Shown: positions 1 through 5,610 of the stretch, piece by piece | Layout: every line of letters starts with the position of its first letter | Numbering within the stretch: position 1 is the first letter of the stretch | NCBI GenBank assembly: GCA_015488935.1 | Contig: WFMU01000133.1 | Location: 1 to 5,610, forward strand | DNA from: Flavobacteriaceae bacterium | GTDB lineage: Bacteria > Bacteroidota > Bacteroidia > Flavobacteriales > Flavobacteriaceae | Length of the DNA stretch: 5,610 nucleotides | Direction of reading: 5' to 3' | The notes under the pieces: generated by a model | What the model was told of the DNA's origin: nothing | Database searches by the model: none | What the model saw: the letters and a program-made list of their open reading frames with translations, nothing else | Translations under genes and position numbers: made by a program

Positions 1-1810
1 CTTGTAATGCATGGGCAAACTTATTGTTTGTACCACTTAATCTTATTAAAATATTTACTGTACCGCTGCTTATCTCTACTGCTCCAACTGCTAATTTAAG
101 CATTGAGGCAACTTTGGCATATCTTACTACTTTTACTGCTTTATTTAATCTGTTTGCTACACTTGCTAGTTTGCTTAAATGTCTAAACCTTGCAATGTTT
201 CCAATACCCGAGAATGTTGTGGCAACATCTACCGTATATTCTATTGCTGTAATTACATTTGCCCAAAAGGCTTTATCTTCATTGGCTTTTAAAAAGAAAG
301 CGGGAACTATTTTTGGTAGCTCTATGGTGCTTTCTTTAATAATATTACTTAATCTTATTGGTTGGAATGGGTGGTAGGTATAATTTATTATTTCGCTAGA
401 AATTTCTTCTTCATCGTCATCGTTTTTTTCTATAATGTAATTTCCTGTTTTTAGTGTAACTTTTAAGATATTATTTTTTGTAATAAATTCTATACTAGTA
501 TTACTGTAATAAAATCCTAAAAATTTATTAGAGTCGTAAGGTAAATATAATGCTCCATCGTATGGAGTAAAAATTTTATTTTTTGAGTTTGCAAATAGAC
601 TTTCTTTCCATATAACAAATAAAAATTTTGCATATTTTACAAAATTATCGCCATTTAATTTATCATATAACAGATAAAAGTAACTATTATTATCAATATT
701 TTTATTGAGCAATTCTACTAAAAAATCGGTTTTGTTTTGGTATTGTTGGTTTAATACTTTTAAAAGTTTTAGTACAATATCTTCTTTGTTTAATCCGATA
801 TTGGTTAAATTACTTTTAAGCATAGTGCCAACTATTTCCCAAAGATTTACTCGATGTATTTTTTTAATTACTACATCTGGACAGTAATACAATATTGTAA
901 GTAAATCGTCTATACGCCGTTTAACATGCCTAATTATACTTGACATCTGCCAATTAAAATCATCAAAAAAGTGTTGTTTTACACCTCTATATCCTTTAAT
1001 ATCCATACCTTCTTCAAAAAATATAGTCTGATTTAAAAAGGCTAGAATACCGTGTAAACTATTAAATTTTAAATGTATAGCAGGATTATTGTGTTTAATA
1101 TCGTAAATTACTACATGGTCTTCTACTACATATACGTATGCTAAGGTAAGTTCTTTTAAATCTACAAACGGATATAAATATACTTTACCACTTTGATTAG
1201 ATAAACCTACTTCTACACTTCGCCGCTGCCTATCCAAATAAGTTTTAAAGGCATTATCTGTTATTATTTTAATCGTATTGTCAATAAAACCATTGTTATA
1301 GCCTTCGTGGTCTTTATAATCTAAGGTGTACTTTCCTCTGCCAATACCTACTTCTTCTACATGATAATTAAAAGTATTTTGGTATAGTATTGCTAGTCTT
1401 TGGGAATCTAGTGCAATTACTCTATTTACGTTGCTATCATAATATTTTTTTGCAATTACCTGGATACTTAAAAATCCTGTATCATCTATTTCTTCAAAAA
1501 GAGAAAAATTTAAAAAATTGCGGTATTTGGTTACGCCATTTATGGTTTTTGCTTCGTAATAAATAAGGCTTTCTGGTTGGTTGTTATTATCTATAACATC
1601 TATATAAATGGTATTAATATGTTCTGCTACTGGCTTGTAATAAGCAACATTTCCTATTTTCTCATTTGCTATTGCGGCATATCTACGTGCATTACTATCA
1701 TAGCGTTCATCTACAATAATAACCTCTGTAAAATTCTTTTTTAATTCTCTATCTCTACGTTCACGCCTATCTGTTTTTAGATAGTTTACCAATGGTTTTG
1801 CGTTTGCCAT
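1..1810 (-). CDS. Large protein of unknown function, possibly a polymorphic toxin (5' part only; C-terminus off window)
   Basis: The frame is open from ATG at 1810 to the window edge and gives 603 residues with no stop. The start is well fixed: an in-frame TAA lies at 1822-1820 and the next in-frame ATG is only residue 269. There is no Shine-Dalgarno sequence and no signal peptide; the N-terminus is very basic (KTDRRERRDRELKK, residues 12-25). Residues 25-260 look beta-rich with many Tyr, Val and Ile. Residues 280-410 look mainly helical. An acidic patch (KNDDDEEEISSE) lies at 462-473. Residues 515-592 form small-residue-rich amphipathic helices with GIGNIARFRHLSKLASVANR at 535-554, a composition like that preceding toxin domains in Bacteroidota polymorphic toxins. 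That resemblance is from memory and the toxin role is inference; any catalytic domain would lie beyond residue 603. It follows the 1175-aa gene by 89 nt on the same strand, so co-expression is plausible. The coding frame is secure; the function is weakly supported. Confidence 0.85.
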   Translation of the reverse strand, partial: MANAKPLVNYLKTDRRERRDRELKKNFTEVIIVDERYDSNARRYAAIANEKIGNVAYYKPVAEHINTIYIDVIDNNNQPESLIYYEAKTINGVTKYRNFLNFSLFEEIDDTGFLSIQVIAKKYYDSNVNRVIALDSQRLAILYQNTFNYHVEEVGIGRGKYTLDYKDHEGYNNGFIDNTIKIITDNAFKTYLDRQRRSVEVGLSNQSGKVYLYPFVDLKELTLAYVYVVEDHVVIYDIKHNNPAIHLKFNSLHGILAFLNQTIFFEEGMDIKGYRGVKQHFFDDFNWQMSSIIRHVKRRIDDLLTILYYCPDVVIKKIHRVNLWEIVGTMLKSNLTNIGLNKEDIVLKLLKVLNQQYQNKTDFLVELLNKNIDNNSYFYLLYDKLNGDNFVKYAKFLFVIWKESLFANSKNKIFTPYDGALYLPYDSNKFLGFYYSNTSIEFITKNNILKVTLKTGNYIIEKNDDDEEEISSEIINYTYHPFQPIRLSNIIKESTIELPKIVPAFFLKANEDKAFWANVITAIEYTVDVATTFSGIGNIARFRHLSKLASVANRLNKAVKVVRYAKVASMLKLAVGAVEISSGTVNILIRLSGTNNKFAHALQ

Positions 1811-1847
1811 ATCTTTTATTTAATATATTCTAAAATTTAGTTGGTAT

Positions 1848-1879
1848 AACCTTGCCTAAAAATGTTTTTAGGCAAGGTT
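1848..1879. terminator. Perfect 15-bp hairpin in the spacer between the two genes
   Basis: AACCTTGCCTAAAAA (1848-1862) and its exact complement (1865-1879) are separated by two bases; in RNA the innermost pair would open to a 4-nt loop. The hairpin begins 20 nt after the stop of the 1175-aa gene and ends 37 nt before the next start. The T-tract (1878-1883) follows the stem on the plus strand. On the minus strand, the one that is transcribed through the genes, the stem is preceded by A's and followed by ATACC, a poor U-tract. It may therefore act as a partial terminator, an RNA 3'-end stabiliser or a processing site between the two genes, or as a stop for antisense transcription. The structure is seen directly; its role is inferred. 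Confidence 0.6.
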
Positions 1880-1899
1880 TTTTCTAAGGTTTATTTATA

Positions 1900-4800
1900 T
1901 TATGGATTGGTTCCACCACCAGTACTTCCATTTCCTGCATCTTGTGCTGAATTCGAATTTTGTCCTATTTGTGCCGTACTAGGAGCAATAGGATTTGTAA
2001 ACGAATTTCCTAGTGCATCTAAAATTTCGACACCATCGGAATCAAATAATCTAAAATCGTTACAGTCGGTATTGCAAGGTAAACCTTCTACATTTAAACC
2101 AATACTACCTGCTTGTATTACGGTAAGAGAAGATGGTACTCTAGTTTCCCATGTTTCTTCTACGGCACCTTCTGGCTCTCTAAGTTCCTCAATAATAGAT
2201 AAGAATAAATCATTATCTGGAGTTGGTACTTGCCCTCCATTCCAAATCTGACCTGTTGCCATATACCAATTTACCACTTCTTCAAATCCTGGTCTTACGG
2301 TAACAATTACTCTTGCCATACCACTTTGTAAAAAAGAACGATGTAGTGGATCGTCGATTTTGTTTACATTGTATAAGCTTTTCCAGTTATCTTTGTTTGC
2401 CCAATAAAAAGGATAAAAATTATAACTCATTATATTCCATTCAAAAGCTTGTTCAAAGAATTTTACTCTTGCAGCATAGGTTTCTAAGTTTTCGTTGGTG
2501 TAATCTACTCTAAGTTTTGCTAGATTGGTTCTGTCTTTAAGTAAATCTGCTCCCATATTTTCTTGACTTGCCAAATAGCTGATGCAATTTTTACGTAACA
2601 TCATATTTTCTATTTGGCGGAAAAATTTAGGGTTTGTTTTTTTTGTAGTTACTTCGGCAACTTTTATATTATAGGCTGCAACTTTTTCTTCGTAGGCTTT
2701 AATAATGGTATTAAATGTGTTTATTTGCCATTGTTTGTATGCTTGGTCTGTAAGTTTGCATTTGGCTACTAGGTTAAAAAAATACGCTCCAGTATCCCAA
2801 GAAACTACAGAGAATTCTAAGGTTTTTGTAAGTTTTGCATTACTAATGTTATCACTATTTATATAAACATCTGTATTTGTTCCATAAGCATAGTTTACAC
2901 CAGCCACAGAAACAATACCAGTAACATTACCTGCAATACCATGTTTAGATGCTTTACAAGTAAAATGCCCTGTAAATCCATCTATTTCGTAATCATCTGG
3001 TATTTCCATTTTTCCTTCACCTGCCTGAGAACCTGCGCCATTGTCGCCTTGAATTTCTCTACTTACACTTTTAGATATAGAAATGTATTGTTCTGGCATT
3101 GGCTCTACATCGGCATTGTATATACCTGCCCAATGTGCATACGTATTTGCATTAATTTTTCTATAATCTTTTAAATTAAGAATACCATCAAAAGTTCTTG
3201 GGTCTATAGGTTCTTTTATCTTTTTATCTGTAGTTATCGCTAAATTATGAAAAGCTGCAGGTTCTGGTATCATAAATTCATACATCAAACGTTTACCATA
3301 GTTTATCACTTGGTTTTTGTAGATTTTATCTACCCAGCGATATACGCCAGAAATATGACTATCTCCTTTTCTGTTATCGAAACCATGGGTATTTTTCTCT
3401 TCAAATTCTTCAATGACTTTTACAGTACGTTCTTCTTTGGTTTTTAAGATTACTTTTTCTAAAGCACGAGTAGTAACATCTTTGGCATAAGTAACTGCTT
3501 GTGAATCGGAAACTTCTGAAGAAGTAGCCGTAGAAAAATCAGCTCCAGTTTCTAAACCGTACGAAGCACCACCTTTAGGTCCCCAATTAGCATTAAAACT
3601 TGCATGTCCGTTTAGTTGTGTATCTTTTGCTAGTACCGAAGCTACTTCTTGGTTCATTTCAAAACGTTCTGCAGTAGTTGTATCGCTTAATTTTTCTTTT
3701 TCGGTTTCGGTACTTTTTGTGTCAGTTTCTGTTCTACTATGAAGACTTCGTGTTTCTCGGTCTTTATATTCACGAGCCATAATATTTTCGATATGCGAAA
3801 CTTCTCCAGCAACATAGCAACAAATGCTTTGTTCTACTTTTCGATAATCTGAAATACCTAATCTTTTTATACCAAAATTAGATGGAATATAGTCTATTGC
3901 ATTATCCGAATCTGAAGTTGGCGTTCCTCCTGTATCGGATAATAATTCTAAAGTATAGCTTCCATTTCCAAATAGATTATAATCGTCTAAACCTATAAAA
4001 AACGATGCTCCTGCACTAATTTTTGCTTCGCCTGTAAAGTGTATCTTTTGATTGTTATTTAAAACAAATACACCAGTAATTGAAAAATGATTTTTATGAA
4101 AGAATTTTACCTCGTTATTGGTAACTATTTTTACTGCTAATTTATTATTTATTATGCTATCGGTAAATGAGCTGCCGTTTATTGGTGTTGTTTCTCCAGC
4201 AAATGTAATGCTATAATTGGCACTAATAATAGATGCATTATCAAAATCTGTTTTAAATAATAGGGTTGTAGCAAGTCTATTTCCTATAATGGAAAAAGTA
4301 TTACCAATATTTGTGTTTTGTGCAGTTGGAATTAATGTACCATTATAATTAACTAAGGTATTTTCAAAATCTGTAGTTTCAAATAAGGTTTCTGTTGTAG
4401 CTGCAATTGCGGTATTTATATGTGTAGTAACTTCATTAAAAGTGGTATAGCCTTCGGCTGTTGCCAAATTGTTTATAACATTTACCGCTTCGGAAGGTGC
4501 CATCTTTAGTGTCTTTAAGGATTCTAATTCGGGCGCTTTTACAAATTCAAATTTTGGAATGTTTAAATTTTCATAACTGGTATATTTAGATTCTAATTTG
4601 GTTTCTGGATCTATATAAGTTTGTACAATTTTAGTAGCTTTTTCATAGGCTAAATCTACTTCTTTTTGGTGATTATCTAAAGCATTTTTATACGCTACTT
4701 GCTGTGCCTTGGTATATTTTTTTTGGAGTTTCTGAACTTCTGCTTTTATACTTTGCAAGTTATCTAATTGCTCTTTTAATGCAATTGCTTGTAATTCTTT

Positions 4801-5427
4801 ATCTAAAAATTTAGTATTTACTGCATTATTTTTTATAGAACCTCCTGCAAATATTGTTTTTTGTACAAATAATTCTTTTGATATAACAATTCTTGTTTGT
4901 GCAAGTTTTTTATATGCCTTATCGGTTTGTGCAATATCTTTTACTTTGGTTAAAAAAAAGTTTGCTATTAGCACCGAGAATATGTTTTCTCGTATTGGAC
5001 CAGATGCATAGCTTACTACTTGGTATAATAAATTATTCCATAATGTAAGTATTTGTGGTTTTGTTAATCCTTTAAAAGAAGTAGGTAACTCTAAATTTAC
5101 ACTATCTACAGTTAATTTTGTTCTGTTTGCAGTTAACCAAATAGCAAATTTATAGAACGCTGTACCAACTATATCTTCAACTTCTGTTCTGCTTTTTAAA
5201 CTTTCTGCTTCAAAAGATTTTGCAACTTCTAAAAGTATTTGTTTTCTATTGGTTGCTGCATTTCCTGATTTAGTAGGTTTAAGAGCATTTAAAAAAATGT
5301 TTTCTGTAGTTGCATAGGGATAGATAATAAATTCGTTAGATTTTTTGCTTATATCTAACAAATTTGGTGCTCGCATTGTTGTAAAGTGAAAAAGTGTATT
5401 TTTTATGTCTCTTCTATTTTTATTCAT
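1900..5427 (-). CDS. 1175-aa multidomain protein of unknown function, possibly part of a secretion or contractile-injection-type system
   Basis: The gene is complete, from ATG at 5427 to TAA at 1902-1900. An in-frame TAA at 5436-5434 makes M1 the earliest start; M18 is an alternative. There is no signal peptide, clear membrane segment, or enzyme motif that I recognise. In order: residues 1-200 are mostly helical; 205-270 are a Lys/Gln/Glu-rich coiled coil; 350-505 are beta-rich; 510-550 include IDYIPSNFGIKRLGISDYRK and a Cys-Cys pair (536-537). Residues 545-600 are a charged Glu/Thr/Ser helix. Residues 605-640 are Gly/Ser/Ala-rich with alternating aromatics, and 645-680 are a second charged helix. 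VYRWVDKIYKNQVINYGKRL follows at 695-714, then FMIPEPAAFH at 718-727. Residues 810-890 are a beta domain and 893-985 are helical. Residues 989-1105 are rich in Trp, Tyr and Pro, with FYPFYWANKDNW (1004-1015), VTVRPGFE (1042-1049) and GQIWNGG (1059-1065). The tail has CNTDC (1118-1122), FDSDG (1128-1132) and a Ser/Gly/Asn-rich end. I recall similar motif blocks in uncharacterised proteins of Bacteroidota and other bacteria, but cannot verify this. The functional class is speculation. Confidence 0.93.
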   Translation of the reverse strand: MNKNRRDIKNTLFHFTTMRAPNLLDISKKSNEFIIYPYATTENIFLNALKPTKSGNAATNRKQILLEVAKSFEAESLKSRTEVEDIVGTAFYKFAIWLTANRTKLTVDSVNLELPTSFKGLTKPQILTLWNNLLYQVVSYASGPIRENIFSVLIANFFLTKVKDIAQTDKAYKKLAQTRIVISKELFVQKTIFAGGSIKNNAVNTKFLDKELQAIALKEQLDNLQSIKAEVQKLQKKYTKAQQVAYKNALDNHQKEVDLAYEKATKIVQTYIDPETKLESKYTSYENLNIPKFEFVKAPELESLKTLKMAPSEAVNVINNLATAEGYTTFNEVTTHINTAIAATTETLFETTDFENTLVNYNGTLIPTAQNTNIGNTFSIIGNRLATTLLFKTDFDNASIISANYSITFAGETTPINGSSFTDSIINNKLAVKIVTNNEVKFFHKNHFSITGVFVLNNNQKIHFTGEAKISAGASFFIGLDDYNLFGNGSYTLELLSDTGGTPTSDSDNAIDYIPSNFGIKRLGISDYRKVEQSICCYVAGEVSHIENIMAREYKDRETRSLHSRTETDTKSTETEKEKLSDTTTAERFEMNQEVASVLAKDTQLNGHASFNANWGPKGGASYGLETGADFSTATSSEVSDSQAVTYAKDVTTRALEKVILKTKEERTVKVIEEFEEKNTHGFDNRKGDSHISGVYRWVDKIYKNQVINYGKRLMYEFMIPEPAAFHNLAITTDKKIKEPIDPRTFDGILNLKDYRKINANTYAHWAGIYNADVEPMPEQYISISKSVSREIQGDNGAGSQAGEGKMEIPDDYEIDGFTGHFTCKASKHGIAGNVTGIVSVAGVNYAYGTNTDVYINSDNISNAKLTKTLEFSVVSWDTGAYFFNLVAKCKLTDQAYKQWQINTFNTIIKAYEEKVAAYNIKVAEVTTKKTNPKFFRQIENMMLRKNCISYLASQENMGADLLKDRTNLAKLRVDYTNENLETYAARVKFFEQAFEWNIMSYNFYPFYWANKDNWKSLYNVNKIDDPLHRSFLQSGMARVIVTVRPGFEEVVNWYMATGQIWNGGQVPTPDNDLFLSIIEELREPEGAVEETWETRVPSSLTVIQAGSIGLNVEGLPCNTDCNDFRLFDSDGVEILDALGNSFTNPIAPSTAQIGQNSNSAQDAGNGSTGGGTNP

Positions 5428-5467
5428 AAGAAATTATTTTTAGATTATTAATGGCTAAATTTCTTAT
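5426..5467 (-). promoter_or_regulatory. Inverted repeat in the leader of the 1175-aa gene, overlapping its start codon
   Basis: ATAAGAAATT (5426-5435) and AATTTCTTAT (5458-5467) are perfect 10-bp complements separated by 22 nt. In the minus-strand mRNA the downstream arm includes the first two bases of the start codon, so a folded leader would partly hide the translation start. Nine of the ten pairs are A-U, so the RNA stem would be weak. A DNA operator for a dimeric regulator is an equally good reading. I found no convincing Bacteroidota-type promoter (-33 TTTG / -7 TAnnTTTG) between this repeat and the upstream hairpin. Confidence 0.3.
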
Positions 5468-5488
5468 AAAAATCGGAATTAATAACAG

Positions 5489-5522
5489 GGAAAAATCCCC
5501 TTTTTTTTTAGGGGATTTTTCC
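5489..5522. terminator. Bidirectional intrinsic terminator upstream of the 1175-aa gene
   Basis: GGAAAAATCCCC (5489-5500) pairs exactly with GGGGATTTTTCC (5511-5522) around a T-rich 10-nt loop; one more T-A pair (5501/5510) can form. Read on either strand, the GC block of the 3' arm is followed by a T-run, which is the compact A-run / GC-core / T-run terminator form common in Bacteroidota. It probably ends transcription entering from beyond base 5610, so the 1175-aa gene would need its own promoter between about 5488 and 5428. Bases 5523-5610 hold no gene that I can support. Confidence 0.7.
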
Positions 5523-5610
5523 TCTTGTACAGGTATTTTATTTTTTGTAATGAATAATCTTAACAAGATGTTAAAATGCTGTAATTATTTGATTTTTAAA
5601 GATTAAAGGC

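Noticed and set aside
24..377. Plus-strand frame encoding a hydrophobic, membrane-like 117-residue peptide
   Set aside because: It lies wholly antisense to the second large gene; its hydrophobicity comes from reading the complement of Asn/Lys/Ile-rich codons. It has no leader or terminator of its own.
1830..1840. Short palindrome CTAAA-A-TTTAG between the hairpin and the second gene's start
   Set aside because: Eleven bases of nearly pure A/T palindrome are expected often in DNA this AT-rich, and no second copy was seen.
1862..2251. Plus-strand frame of 129 residues overlapping the end of the 1175-aa gene
   Set aside because: It begins inside the intergenic hairpin and runs antisense to the conserved-looking C-terminal part of the large gene; Pro/Ser/Cys-rich composition is typical of a shadow frame.
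2637..2644. A8 tract on the coding strand of the 1175-aa gene (A AAA AAA in frame), considered as a programmed -1 frameshift site
   Set aside because: The -1 frame hits a stop within four codons, I saw no clear downstream stimulatory structure, and the zero frame continues through a long patterned domain.
5550..5606. Plus-strand 18-codon frame (ATG at 5550, TAA at 5604-5606)
   Set aside because: It is too short, has no recognisable translation signal and nothing beyond its length to support it.
5571..5609. Possible C-terminal tail of an upstream minus-strand gene (last residues PLIFKNQITAF, stop at 5573-5571)
   Set aside because: Only about a dozen codons are visible, which is expected by chance. 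Its position about 48 nt before the terminator hairpin is suggestive, but sequence beyond 5610 is needed.

Overview
The window is AT-rich DNA whose A/T-ending codons, TTA leucines, TAA stop, A/T-rich leaders and lack of Shine-Dalgarno sequences fit a low-GC Bacteroidota genome, most likely Flavobacteriia. This placement is inferred from composition and protein style only. I see no rRNA, tRNA, CRISPR array, insertion sequence or phage structural gene.

The layout is simple: two large genes on the minus strand fill nearly everything. Reading from the right, 5428-5610 is a non-coding leader with a symmetric terminator-like hairpin (5489-5522) and a 10-bp inverted repeat (5426-5435 / 5458-5467) whose proximal arm touches the start codon. 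Next comes a complete 1175-residue protein (5427 to 1900). It is a multidomain, apparently cytosolic or injected-type protein with no signal peptide. An 89-nt spacer follows, holding a perfect 15-bp inverted repeat (1848-1879). The second gene starts at 1810 and is still open at base 1. Its 603 visible residues are its N-terminal part, and the C-terminus lies outside the window.

Neither protein can be given a firm function from sequence alone. The 1175-aa protein has the look of a conserved but uncharacterised bacterial family: a helical N-terminus, a coiled coil, a beta-rich middle, a charged helix / Gly-Ser-rich / charged helix block, strongly patterned Trp/Tyr/Pro motifs and a Ser/Gly/Asn-rich tail. 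The second protein ends, within the window, in a run of small-residue-rich amphipathic helices. Such runs often sit just before the toxin domain of Bacteroidota polymorphic toxins. My working inference is a two-gene module, a large structural or delivery-type protein followed by a toxin-like cargo protein. The decisive part, the C-terminus of the second gene and any immunity gene after it, is not in the window.
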